DNA of 64,000 nucleotides from an uncultured Lachnospiraceae bacterium. Its GTDB lineage: Bacteria; Bacillota; Clostridia; Lachnospirales; Lachnospiraceae. Position numbers and translations under genes: made by a program. Below are positions 42,777 to 52,700 of the stretch, piece by piece. How positions within the stretch are numbered: position 1 is the stretch's first letter; every line of letters begins with the position of its first letter. The stretch spans positions 62,001 to 126,000 of the forward strand of contig CAJUDS010000004.1 in the NCBI GenBank assembly GCA_910585345.1, in the 5' to 3' direction. The notes below the pieces were generated by a model that was not told where the DNA came from, made no database searches, and saw nothing but the letters and a program-made list of their open reading frames with translations.

Positions 42777-45105
42777 CCGCTTCCTCCTCTCCCAGTCCCA
42801 CCATATAGGCATAGGGCTCAAAATCCGCTCTCGTAAACACCTTTCCGGTCTTTACAAATTCATACTTCACTGCCGTCAGATAATGCCTCATGTCCACTGT
42901 TTTTCCATCCCCGTCGGCGGCGGCCAGAAACGCTGCGTTCAGGATACAGTTTTTAATATTGCCGCCGACAAATGCAAAGCGCTCCGCCAGAAAACGGATA
43001 TCCACATCACTGCCAAGCGGCGTACCCTTCGGGATCGTCGTCCGCCAAAGCATTTCCCGCGTATCCGGGTCCGGAAACTGAAATTCCACAATATATTTCA
43101 TCCTCCTGAAAAATGCCGGGTCAATGTTATGCTTGTAATTGGTCGCCAGCACCGATACGCCGTCATAGGCTTCCACCTCCTGCAGCAGGAGCGCGGTCTT
43201 ATTGTTATTGGACGACTGATTGCTGCCGCCGTCGTCCGAACGCTTGGCAAACAGCGTATCGCACTCGTCAAAAAACAGCACGACATTACACTTTTTTGCC
43301 TCGCGGAAAATCATGGAAATGGATTTTTCCGTCTCGCCGACATATTTGTCGATCACTTTCGATAAATCCACCCGGTATAGTTCCAGATGCAGTTCGTGCG
43401 CAATCACCTGCGCGCACATCGATTTTCCGGTGCCCGGCGCACCGAATAAAAGGATCGACAATCCCCTCCCATACGGATACTTTTTTGTATAGTTCCATTC
43501 GTCATAGACCTGCCTGCGGAAGTTCATCTGGTCAATGGCATGCTGCAGTGTTTCCCGCTGGCTCTTATTCATGACAATGTCTTCAAACCCGAAATCCGCC
43601 CTGATTTTTGTCGCTTTCTGCGTCAGCTCACTGCTCATCTGGTTATAACATCCCTCGAAAAGCAGCGCTCTGGATATCTGCGTCTCATGACGCATCGCCG
43701 CATAACTTCTCGCCTGACGAAGCGCAGCCTTGATCTTTCCCGGCGTAAACAGAAATTTTACCGCCATCTCCGACAGCTCCACATCACCCGCAAGCGTATA
43801 GGCCTGCGAAAAATACCGCCAGCAGTCTTCCCGCTCCCGGCTGCCCGGCGCAGGCAGTTCCAATTCCGTAAAATCCCGGTCCGTCACACGTTTCAGCGGC
43901 AGACGTTCACGACTCATCAGAAAGACTGTGATATCCTCTTCCTGCAGTTTTGACAGCGCAAGATCCATGTATCCGGTATATTTTTCTCTTTCATGTTCCG
44001 CAAAGTCCAGTTCCCGCAGACAGCAGCAGGAACGTGTCAGAATACACTCTCTTCTGACCGCCCAAAACGCCTTTTCCACAAAAGCGGCATCATAAGAAAA
44101 CAATTTTCTGCAGTTCATCGCTATGGCCTGCATTCCCGTTTTTCTGCAGAAATGGCGGATGAAAAACTTCCTCCCGCTGCCTTCGTCTCCATACCAGCTA
44201 AATACACGCACCCCTTCCGCATAAGAGATTTCCATCGCCGTAAGCTGGGTCTGATTTGCCATCACAGGCTCCGGCGCCGCGTCTTCTGTCAGCCGGTAAA
44301 AAAAGCGGGCATACTTTTGATCAATACGCATAGGGCGCTCTCCAAACAGGAAATCGATGAGCCGCTTGTCCAAAGACAGTACGGTCGAAAAGGGCATGCC
44401 GGTATTGACCTGCAGATCCATCAACGGCAAAAGCTGTTCCAGGCAGACCGACATCTGCCCGTACGCGGCAGTGATACAAAACCGTTCTCCAAAATAAAGC
44501 CGTGCCGCCGACTCTACCGTAGGCGCGGTCAGGCTGCCGTTTTCATTTACAATCTGAAACACGGCCCCATAGCGGGTCTGTGTGGAAGAAAGCGCCGCAC
44601 AGGCCAGGGCAAACACCGTAAAACGCCCCAGACCACGCGTCCGGCACAGTTCATAAAACGGCAGTTTTACCGCCTGCGTATCTGTAACGGACAGCCTGCG
44701 GTCCACAAAGGCGAGCATTTCTTCCGCCTCCGGCGCCGCCGCGGCGCTCTGGTCTCTTTCCCCTCCCTGGCTGAAACAGCAAAGCAGGCTTCTCAGTTCA
44801 TCATCCATCCCCGGAAACGCCTCTTTGACATTCTGATCCGCCGCGCCATTTCCTGTTTCCCGGCTTTTTTTATCCCTCCTGTCAAATTCCGCCGCCCTGC
44901 GGGTGCACAGATCATAGGCGATCTCAATATCCGGATACATGACATTTTTATATTTTCCCTGCCCCGCATCATATTTTTGCATCAAGCCTTCTATATAATC
45001 CGATAGTCTGTAATCCACGCAGGCAAAGATATAATCCATATATTCCGTATAATCCGCAAAAGGCCGCCCGCCCAGCTCTTCGCCGAACCTGCTTCCGATA
45101 TCCAT
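42754..45105 (-). CDS. AAA+ ATPase of contractile injection system (Afp15/Pvc15-like)
   Basis: 783 residues from ATG 45103-45105; a longer reading overlaps the anti-sigma gene. The C-terminal AAA domain has Walker A GAPGTGKS (555-562), Walker B VVLFFDECDTLF (608-618), and an Arg-finger region AFFRRMK (664-670). A second, degenerate AAA-like core precedes it: GDEGSGRKF at 307-315 lacks the Walker lysine context and the matching acidic Walker B is not clear. The N-terminal 200 residues are helical. Such ATPases are hallmark genes of eCIS and are needed for particle assembly. No ClpV-type N-domain is present. Confidence 0.9.
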   Translation of the reverse strand: MDIGSRFGEELGGRPFADYTEYMDYIFACVDYRLSDYIEGLMQKYDAGQGKYKNVMYPDIEIAYDLCTRRAAEFDRRDKKSRETGNGAADQNVKEAFPGMDDELRSLLCCFSQGGERDQSAAAAPEAEEMLAFVDRRLSVTDTQAVKLPFYELCRTRGLGRFTVFALACAALSSTQTRYGAVFQIVNENGSLTAPTVESAARLYFGERFCITAAYGQMSVCLEQLLPLMDLQVNTGMPFSTVLSLDKRLIDFLFGERPMRIDQKYARFFYRLTEDAAPEPVMANQTQLTAMEISYAEGVRVFSWYGDEGSGRKFFIRHFCRKTGMQAIAMNCRKLFSYDAAFVEKAFWAVRRECILTRSCCCLRELDFAEHEREKYTGYMDLALSKLQEEDITVFLMSRERLPLKRVTDRDFTELELPAPGSREREDCWRYFSQAYTLAGDVELSEMAVKFLFTPGKIKAALRQARSYAAMRHETQISRALLFEGCYNQMSSELTQKATKIRADFGFEDIVMNKSQRETLQHAIDQMNFRRQVYDEWNYTKKYPYGRGLSILLFGAPGTGKSMCAQVIAHELHLELYRVDLSKVIDKYVGETEKSISMIFREAKKCNVVLFFDECDTLFAKRSDDGGSNQSSNNNKTALLLQEVEAYDGVSVLATNYKHNIDPAFFRRMKYIVEFQFPDPDTREMLWRTTIPKGTPLGSDVDIRFLAERFAFVGGNIKNCILNAAFLAAADGDGKTVDMRHYLTAVKYEFVKTGKVFTRADFEPYAYMVGLGEEEADGHGFAV

Positions 45106-45130
45106 CCGTCTCTTCCCCCTGTCCGTCTCA

Positions 45131-45562
45131 CTATTTTTGCGCCGGTTCCCCTGTACCGTACCACGAAAACGACAGCCGGAGATGATTGCTCCCGCCACGC
45201 CGGTCATATGCGGTATGCTCCGCCAGATTCTTAACGAGAAAAATTCCCAGACCGCCGATTTCCCGTTCCCCGGCGGGAAGCGTGATATCCGGCTCTTTTG
45301 CCGACAGCGGGTCATAAGCGGCGCCGGTATCCGAAAATACATAAACGGCGTCATTTTTCCCGATTCTTTCTTCCACCCAAACCAGTCCTTCATCTGCGGG
45401 ATAGGCATAACTGCATATATTTACGAAAATCTCTTCCGCACAGACACTGATTCTCCCTATCACATCCGCCGGACACTGCGCCTGCTCCAAATCCTGCCGT
45501 ATTATCTCCAGCAGACTGTCCAGGTTACCCCTTTGTGCGCTTATCTCCATTCTCCGCTCCAT
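45131..45562 (-). CDS. Anti-sigma-factor-type serine kinase (RsbW/SpoIIAB-like HATPase)
   Basis: 143 residues with GGGAGG before the ATG. The GHKL ATP site shows the N-box EEIFVNICSYAY (about 43-54), the G1 box FSDTGAAYDP and the G2 box GGLGIFLVK (about 104-112). RsbW-type proteins bind a sigma factor or phosphorylate a STAS antagonist; which holds here is not visible. Between the ABC ATPase and AAA genes; the start overlaps the ABC gene by 38 bases. Confidence 0.88.
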   Translation of the reverse strand: MERRMEISAQRGNLDSLLEIIRQDLEQAQCPADVIGRISVCAEEIFVNICSYAYPADEGLVWVEERIGKNDAVYVFSDTGAAYDPLSAKEPDITLPAGEREIGGLGIFLVKNLAEHTAYDRRGGSNHLRLSFSWYGTGEPAQK

Positions 45563-46244
45563 AGTTCCTCCCGCTGTCTCCCTCCCACTCCCGCAGTCTG
45601 CCTTTTTCCATATAAAGCCGCTGGCACTCTATAGACTGGATGACCCGCAAATCATTTGTAGCAATCAGCACCGTCGTTCCCAGCACCGCATTGATTCTTC
45701 TCAAAAGCGCCGTCATCTCCATAGTGCTTTGCGGATCCAGACCGCTGGTCGGTTCGTCTGCCACCAACAGATACGGATTTCCCGCAATTGCTCTGGCTAT
45801 TTCCGCCTTCTGCCGCTCGCCTGCGGAGAGCTGCTGCGGATAACGCCCGTATTTCTCCTCCATTCCCACCATCCGCAGCGCCGCTGTCACCTGTCTGCGG
45901 ATATCCCGCTCTCCGCAGCCAATGATCCGCTTCACCAGCGCCACATTTTCATAAACGGTTTTATTGTGCAACAGACTGCCGTTCTGTAATACAAGGCCCA
46001 GACCCCGACGGTAAAACGGAATCTCCCGCTGGCTGATGCCGCCAATATCTCTGCCATTGACCCGTATAATTCCCTCATCCGGCCGCAGATCACGCAGCAG
46101 CAGCCGTACCAGCGTCGTCTTCCCACAGCCGCTTTGCCCGGTAAGGAGACAGAACCGTCCCGGTTCGATACGAAAACTGATCCGCCGCAATACCGGGACC
46201 TTATCTTCAGGATACGTACTTGTAACATTTTCAAAATCCACCAT
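45525..46244 (-). CDS. FtsE/LolD-like ABC ATPase without permease
   Basis: 239 residues from ATG 46242-46244. A longer frame starts inside the STAS gene and is not used; an AAGGA site supports the chosen start. MVDFENVTSTYPEDKVPVLRRISFRIEPG is the FtsE-like start. Walker A is GQSGCGKTT (about residue 39), Q-loop LGLVLQNGSLL, signature LSAGERQK, Walker B LLVADEPTSGLD, and the H-switch position is in LIATNDLRV, where the usual His is Asn. No FtsX-like or other permease gene lies near it. Its place inside the partner-switching genes of an injection system is unusual. Confidence 0.85.
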   Translation of the reverse strand: MVDFENVTSTYPEDKVPVLRRISFRIEPGRFCLLTGQSGCGKTTLVRLLLRDLRPDEGIIRVNGRDIGGISQREIPFYRRGLGLVLQNGSLLHNKTVYENVALVKRIIGCGERDIRRQVTAALRMVGMEEKYGRYPQQLSAGERQKAEIARAIAGNPYLLVADEPTSGLDPQSTMEMTALLRRINAVLGTTVLIATNDLRVIQSIECQRLYMEKGRLREWEGDSGRNYGAENGDKRTKG

Positions 46245-46248
46245 ATCC

Positions 46249-46548
46249 TTATTCCATTTCCAAAATGGAACTAAATCCTGACAGATCCAGCACATTTTTG
46301 ACCGCCTGCGATACATTGGCCAGACGCATGCTCCCTTTTTTCGACAATGCTGTTTTCTGCCCGATCAGAAGCGCCCGCAGACCTGCGCTCGATAAATAGG
46401 AAACATTGAGAAAATCTACTACAATCTTATTTTTCCGCTGAAAAGCAAGCAGTATTTCCTGTAAAAGCCCGGGACTTGTATTGGTATCCACCTTCCCGTC
46501 CACGATCAGTCTTATGTACGTTCCGCAATCCGTCACTATCACATTCAT
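46249..46548 (-). CDS. STAS-domain anti-sigma factor antagonist
   Basis: 99 residues. The STAS fold is clear: strand VTDCGTYIRLIVDGKVDTNT, then KIVVDFLNVSYLSSAGLRALL, where S53/S54 occupy the site phosphorylated in SpoIIAA/RsbV. It is the antagonist of the HATPase kinase two genes downstream and the substrate of the PP2C phosphatase. It sits four bases before the ABC ATPase start, directly after tail protein I. Confidence 0.92.
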   Translation of the reverse strand: MNVIVTDCGTYIRLIVDGKVDTNTSPGLLQEILLAFQRKNKIVVDFLNVSYLSSAGLRALLIGQKTALSKKGSMRLANVSQAVKNVLDLSGFSSILEME

Positions 46549-46569
46549 CTTCTTTTCCTCCTTTCCCGC

Positions 46570-47640
46570 CTATTGCAGTATGACAGTCTGATCCAGCGCC
46601 TGCTCCCTGTCAAGACAACCCCCGGTTTGCGCGGGAATGACCGCATTCCGGTCCAGATAGCTGTGACTGTCCAGTCTGCCTCTCCTTTCCAGAAAGACAA
46701 TGCGCAGTCTGCACCGTACCGGCTGAAACTGTGCCAGAAGGTACAGAAGCTGCCGCTTTTTCCGCTCTTCCATGCGTACGGAAAACAGAAGCGTCACATC
46801 ATAAGGACTGCTGCCGAAAAGCATATCATACACGGCCTGCCCGCCGGCGCTTCCATATGGCCGCATCCTGCTCTTTTCCACAATCACAGGCGTTTCCCCA
46901 GCCACGATCCTGCATATGCGGGCGATGCTGTCGCGGGTGCCCTTGCGGCGCAGCAGCCTCCCCGCTTCAGATAAAAGACGGCGCAGTACATTTTCTTCCA
47001 GAAAACCGCCCTTTACGTCGATTCCCAGCCACTGCAGATACAGTTCCAGCAGCGCCGGCGGCGCATGATTTCCATCCAGCATCCTCTCTCTGTGCGTGAT
47101 CTGTTCCTGAAAATCATTGTACACAGAGGAGTAGACGGAGAGATAACGGTGGAAAAAACTGCCCCGTTCTCTGTAGATCTCCGGAAATATCCGCAGGAAA
47201 TTATCCCCCGGCATCTCCACGGACATATCCCAAAGGCAAACGCTGTCTCCGTCAATTTCCCCCGCAATCCACAAATATCTCCCTTCCAGCCCATACAAAA
47301 GCACGTCCGGCTGATTGACAAAGCACATACACGGCATATTCTCCGGATACCCTTTTTCCCCTACTGTCCCGCTCCGTTTTTCTGACAGAAACTGCAATGT
47401 CTCCCTGTCATTGCCTGCGGCGGCATGGAGACGGCACACACCGTTCTTTCCCGTCTGCAGAACAAAGCGCAGCCTTCCCCACTGACAGCCCTCCATGCCG
47501 CTGTCGAGCAGCGGCAGTATAAAAAAACGCTCTCTCCCGCTGCTGCAGCAGACTATCCTTCCGCCAGCGTCTATTTCCATTCCGCGCAGCAGCGCCTTCT
47601 TCCACCTGTTTTCTGTTATCGAAAACCGCATTCCTGACAT
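46570..47640 (-). CDS. Baseplate tail protein I (P2 gpI-like)
   Basis: 356 residues. The second half shows the gpI/Afp-type arm: FLRIFPEIYRERGSFFHRYLSVYSSVYNDFQEQITHRERMLDG, LYLQWLGIDV, LLSEAGRLLRRKGTRDSIARICRIVAG. The N-terminal part is strand-rich and not recognised. It completes the baseplate wedge. Starts 15 bp after the second J-type gene. Confidence 0.8.
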   Translation of the reverse strand: MSGMRFSITENRWKKALLRGMEIDAGGRIVCCSSGRERFFILPLLDSGMEGCQWGRLRFVLQTGKNGVCRLHAAAGNDRETLQFLSEKRSGTVGEKGYPENMPCMCFVNQPDVLLYGLEGRYLWIAGEIDGDSVCLWDMSVEMPGDNFLRIFPEIYRERGSFFHRYLSVYSSVYNDFQEQITHRERMLDGNHAPPALLELYLQWLGIDVKGGFLEENVLRRLLSEAGRLLRRKGTRDSIARICRIVAGETPVIVEKSRMRPYGSAGGQAVYDMLFGSSPYDVTLLFSVRMEERKKRQLLYLLAQFQPVRCRLRIVFLERRGRLDSHSYLDRNAVIPAQTGGCLDREQALDQTVILQ

Positions 47641-47655
47641 AATTTCCCCCGCTTT

Positions 47656-49752
47656 CTACGACGGCTCTCCCGGCGACTGTAAGATCTCAAACTTTATGCT
47701 GCCGGGGAAAAGCAGTCCATTGGGAACCGGCCTGATGTCTCTGCCGTCCAGTACAGCGCCTTCCCCGCTTTCAGGAATTATGGCGAGATCTGCGATAGAA
47801 TCCACACATTCCAAAACTTCCAGACTGCGGAACAGGCGGTGAAACAAAAGCGGCGCGCCGAAACGCTGCGGTCCGTTCCTGTAGTCCAGCTCTCCTGCCG
47901 CCGTCTCTTCTATTTTCTCTCTGCATTTCTCATAATGCGGTTTCACATAGACCACTCCGCTGACGGATACCGGTATGTAAAGCGGCGCGCAGACCCGAAC
48001 CCGTACAGACAAAAGGCGGCGGTTTTCCAGCCGCTGTTCCAGCACGTTTCTGTACACTGCACTGAGCTGCGGAAATTTCTCCGGCAACGCCGGCATTACC
48101 GCCACCCATACCTCGCTGCGCTCATCTGCCGTCCACGCGTGTACTTTCCCAATACACAGCCCCGGCGTCATAGCAGCCAGCGTCTCATAATCCGCAGGCA
48201 GCGCCGCCGCCCACGGTTTGTCCAGATCACTGGCAAAACGCTTTCGCAGTTGCTTTGTACTCTCCCGCAGCCGCCCGCCCGTACCGGGAACCGGATTGCG
48301 GAAAAGAATCCCTTCCATGCCGACTGCCGTAAATACATTGCCTGCCCGTACATTACCCGCCTCTCCCATCGTCACTGCAAAAGAGCCTGCATAAAGTCTG
48401 GCTCCGATATAATCTCCCGGATCCGACACAGTGAGTCTGCCTTCCTCCCCATGCAGTACATAGGAAAACACGCCGCAGCCCGATCTACCAGGCTCCAGGA
48501 AATCGTAGATCCTGCCGCCGCAGGCTTCCCGTTCCGCGATCACACAAAACCGCTCTGCCGACACATGCCCCATGGGAAGTCTGATCTCCTGACCGTCATA
48601 TCCATAAATCCGGCCCAGATCATATCGTTTGACCATTTCCTTTGTATAAACAACGATTTTCACTGCATCCGCTTCCATGTCCGGACCATACCCGAAAAGC
48701 TGTCCGTCAAATCGAAACGCATCCCGGCCGTCCGTTTCCCTCTCCCTGTGGTAATAACGTCCCGGCTCCGGCTGCCCCGCCCATTCCGTATATCTCCTGT
48801 ATCCGCGCTCCCCCGGCTCACGGCAGAACACACATACGCCGCCGTCCTCTGACAGCAGACAGCCCGGCGTCACACAGGATGCGCCGCGGAAAGAATATAC
48901 GGCCGCCATTGTCTCTCTCTGTACGGCGGAAAACAGAAAACCCGTCACATGCCGTAATAACGGCGGCATATCATACCAGCTCTCCTGCAGGACCGCCCGC
49001 CACACATATCCGGACAGCTTTCCTTTTTCATAGCGTGCGGGCCGACAGGGCTGTGTCCAGCGCAACGTCCCATCCTGCACAAATCCTCTTGTCGCATCCT
49101 GCATTGCAACGGATACAAATCCTGCTTTGGTATAGCATTCCCAGCGCACCTGGCCAAATATCGGCCAATCCGCTTCCGGAAAAGGATTTCTCTTCTCCTG
49201 CCCCGCCACAGATATATGCAAAACGGCTTCCTCTCCCGGCATCAGGGGCACATCCATAACAAAATACAGACAGGCGCCCGCCTTCGGTTGTCTGCCAAAG
49301 GCATATGCCTGAAAGATAAGTTCCCGCTGCAGCAAAAAACTGTAATCGTGCATCCCTTCTTCGTCCTCAGCGAATATTCCCGTAATACGGCCCGCCGGTA
49401 TCTTTTGCTGCGTTTCGGTCTCATAGACGATATCCTGCAGCGCAAAAGGCTGGCCTGCCGGTATCAAAAGCGCCTCTCCGTCAGTCTCCGGTTCCAGCAG
49501 AAGCCTTGCGCAGCATTCCTTTTGCGGCGCATATCCAAGTAGTTCCAGCAATTTCTCCTTTACTGCATCCGGCATCTCGTCTATCTGCGTCTGCAGCAGC
49601 AGATGCACGCCTGTCAGATTTTCCAATATCGTAATGCCGGGGTCGGACGGATTATAATTGGTCCATTCCCTGCAGTATACAGGTATTCTGCCGCGCTGTT
49701 CCTCCATCAGTTGTTCATAATTCCTGGCCGGAATCTTTTTTACATTCAGCAT
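47656..49752 (-). CDS. Baseplate J-type protein 2 (Afp12-like)
   Basis: 698 residues. The N-terminus has the eCIS signature IPVYCREWTNYNPSDPGITILENLTGVHLLLQTQIDEMPD, the DPGIT-L-E motif of Afp11/12-type baseplate wedge proteins. The C-terminal half carries the J-like VRVCAPLYIPVSVSGVVYVKPHYEKCREKIEETAAGEL block. Wedge component at the rim of the baseplate. Confidence 0.88.
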   Translation of the reverse strand: MLNVKKIPARNYEQLMEEQRGRIPVYCREWTNYNPSDPGITILENLTGVHLLLQTQIDEMPDAVKEKLLELLGYAPQKECCARLLLEPETDGEALLIPAGQPFALQDIVYETETQQKIPAGRITGIFAEDEEGMHDYSFLLQRELIFQAYAFGRQPKAGACLYFVMDVPLMPGEEAVLHISVAGQEKRNPFPEADWPIFGQVRWECYTKAGFVSVAMQDATRGFVQDGTLRWTQPCRPARYEKGKLSGYVWRAVLQESWYDMPPLLRHVTGFLFSAVQRETMAAVYSFRGASCVTPGCLLSEDGGVCVFCREPGERGYRRYTEWAGQPEPGRYYHRERETDGRDAFRFDGQLFGYGPDMEADAVKIVVYTKEMVKRYDLGRIYGYDGQEIRLPMGHVSAERFCVIAEREACGGRIYDFLEPGRSGCGVFSYVLHGEEGRLTVSDPGDYIGARLYAGSFAVTMGEAGNVRAGNVFTAVGMEGILFRNPVPGTGGRLRESTKQLRKRFASDLDKPWAAALPADYETLAAMTPGLCIGKVHAWTADERSEVWVAVMPALPEKFPQLSAVYRNVLEQRLENRRLLSVRVRVCAPLYIPVSVSGVVYVKPHYEKCREKIEETAAGELDYRNGPQRFGAPLLFHRLFRSLEVLECVDSIADLAIIPESGEGAVLDGRDIRPVPNGLLFPGSIKFEILQSPGEPS

Positions 49753-49764
49753 ACGCTCTCCTGT

Positions 49765-52700
49765 CTATTCCATATGTATTTTGTGTGTACCGCCCGTTAC
49801 CAGAATATAAGGATTTCCCGAAAGCAGCGCGGGATCCGTCTCATAAGCGCCCGTCTCATCTGCGCACAACGCTGTGACTGCCATCCGGCGGATCCGCGCG
49901 TCATGTTTCTCCATCCCCATGGCCAGCGCAATCTGACTCTGTGTCACGCTGCGCCCGATCTCCCAGCAACCGCTTCCGGCTGGATCCAGATATTCTTCCA
50001 ATGTCCGGGCTATCGACCTGCGCAGTGTAAATATATCCTCTCTATCCGATGCCTGAAGCCATATCTCCACCGTAATCCGCGCATAGACCGGTTCTACGAT
50101 TTCCAGTTTCTCCCGCTCCACAGACAGGCTGCAGCGGGAAAGCAGATGTTCCCGCAGCGGCCTTCTAATCTGCAGAAAAGAGCCGCGGCCTTCCCGGTAA
50201 TCTTCCATAACTATCACAAGTGTGACGATATCCGGCGAGAACGTGCCATCCTTTTTTCTGCCTGTTACAATCTTTGCCTGACTGATCCGATGACAAAAAT
50301 CAAGCGCCGCACGTTCAAAATCCGCAGCAGATACGAGACGGTTTCCCGTATTGATCAGCGTAGTGCCGCGCCGAAGCGCCTCTTCCACACTCTCCATATC
50401 CTCACCGCCATATGCCCGCACAGGATTGTACACACGGTCTATCAACGGTACGTTTCCATACGTCGTATCGATTTCACCGATTCCCACATTTCCCCTGGTT
50501 CCACTGCAGCAGCGCACGAGCGCCCTGAATGCAGGTCCAGCCGTATTGCGTGGAATCCGTACATGCACACCGTCCCCAAAGTGAATCCGATTGTTCATAC
50601 GATCCACCATAAAATGACGGTCTGTCGGGACCGAACCGTCAAAATTTTCCACTTCCTGCCATTTTACATAAAACGCCGAAATATTACCGTGAAAATCATA
50701 TTCTGCTTTTACCGTCTCCGGATCGGAAAGAAGCATCCGCCTCATCTCACCGTCCGAAAAAATCTCTGTCTCGTTCACCCACACTTCTACGGAGAGAATA
50801 TTTTCCGCATGGACCGCAAACGACAGATCCGGCGCACTGGCATCCATATAATATTCTTCCTCTTCCAGTGTTTCTATATTGTCCACTTCCACGCCGTTCA
50901 ACGCAATCCGCCTGATCAGAGGGCCCCTCCCTCCATCCTGCAAAAGCGTCTGCTGTTCTGTCAGATCTGTAATTTTGATCCAGTATGCCGTCTGTCCTTC
51001 CAATATCATTTCCGTCAGATCCGGCGGCGGCATAAACAAAAGCAGCCCGCTGTGGCACAGACCGCCTGTCTTGTCCGTCACCTTCAATCTGCAAAAACCG
51101 CCACGGGAAGAATAGAAAAACGCCAGCGGCCTCCCCGCACGCTTCCCGGTATCGTCCATACAAAACAATATGCTGACCGGGCCGTCCTTTGGCGCTTTAT
51201 CAAAACCGAGATACAATGACGTATCCCGGTAGATACTCCGTGAAAACAGAGGGATCGCACCGCCGCCGTACAACGCGGCCGTCAAATCCCGCTCCCGGCT
51301 GCCTGCAAAGCCGATCAGCCTGTGCGGCCTCTCACAGATGCCGCCGTAAGAATACGACACGCGCAGACCACATATCCGTGGGCAATGGTGCACCGCCGGC
51401 TGCGCGTAGCAGTTATCCGCTCTGAGAATGCGCAGACGCAGGGCGTATCCCAACACACCGCCAGCTTCCTGCCGCCGCCAGTCACCCGGACATTGAAAAC
51501 AGATCCGGCGCTGCCCGGCTTTTGGGCTCTCAAACAGCCGACGTACCGGCGACTGTACAGGCAGGCTTTTCCATCCGATACCGTTATAATACGCAAGAGA
51601 AATCTCATTGGCATAGACATGCGCAGGCGCGCGCCCCACGGCAGCGGCCGGCTTTCTTCTGATTATTTTCAGTTCCTCTTCTTTCTGTGTCCCGGTATCC
51701 GGCAGCTGATGAGAGACGAATTCCAGACCAAAGCTGATGCACACCTGTGCGCCTGCTTTTGCGAAATAAGGATGCAGCAGATAGCATTCCGCATACAGAG
51801 ACAACGCATCGCCAAAGGGCGCGAATTTTTCCGGATCCAGTTCCGCACTGCCATCCCATACCAATTCCGCACAATCCGGTTCCCCTGCCGCGGAAAATCT
51901 GATATCTTCCGCAGTCACATCATTCTCCACATCTCCTGACGCTTCCAGCAGCAGTGCCGTATAGGACGCACCCTGCTGCGTTACCTTCCGGCACTTACCC
52001 GGACAACGGAATGCAATCCGTTTCCCGTCCTCGCAGCGGATATCCGCCGCCGGCGCAAAGCCCTCTTCCGTATAACACAGCAGACGATATCTGCCCTCAC
52101 TGATCTCCCTGATGAGATTCCCCGCCCCTTTTATTTCCATGCGGATTTCACTGTCCCCGGCGTCAAACAGATGCGGGTGGTACAAAAGCAGTCCGTTCTT
52201 ACCATATCCCTCCCCGGTGAAATCAAACAGTCGGAAATCTCTCCCGTCGCACCTCACCGGATTCCCTTTTGACGCACTATCGCTTACATATTCCACCGGA
52301 CTGAAATTACCGATAACCACAACCACCTTCCCTGTCTCGGCGCAGGTCATAAAACCGCTTACTACCGCAGACTCCGTTATGTACACATCATGCGCGGTCT
52401 GAAACACAATATCTTTTGACTCCTGCGGGCCGCCGAGCAGTTTTGTGCCACGGCGCAGCATATGTCCCGCCGCCGCCCCGAATGCCGTCCCGATCTCCAC
52501 AATACTGTGGGCCGGACGCGCCGGACACAGAGAAATACCGGTCATATTGATCAGTTCCGTATAATACTGCCCAAAAAGAGCGTTGTAGCGTTTTATATTT
52601 TCCGCCATTCTCTCCGCATAAAAAAGCGCAATCACCGAGCCGATATCCGGATTCTGTTTATCAAAATGCCATTCCGGCACATAGGCGCGCGCCAGCATCC

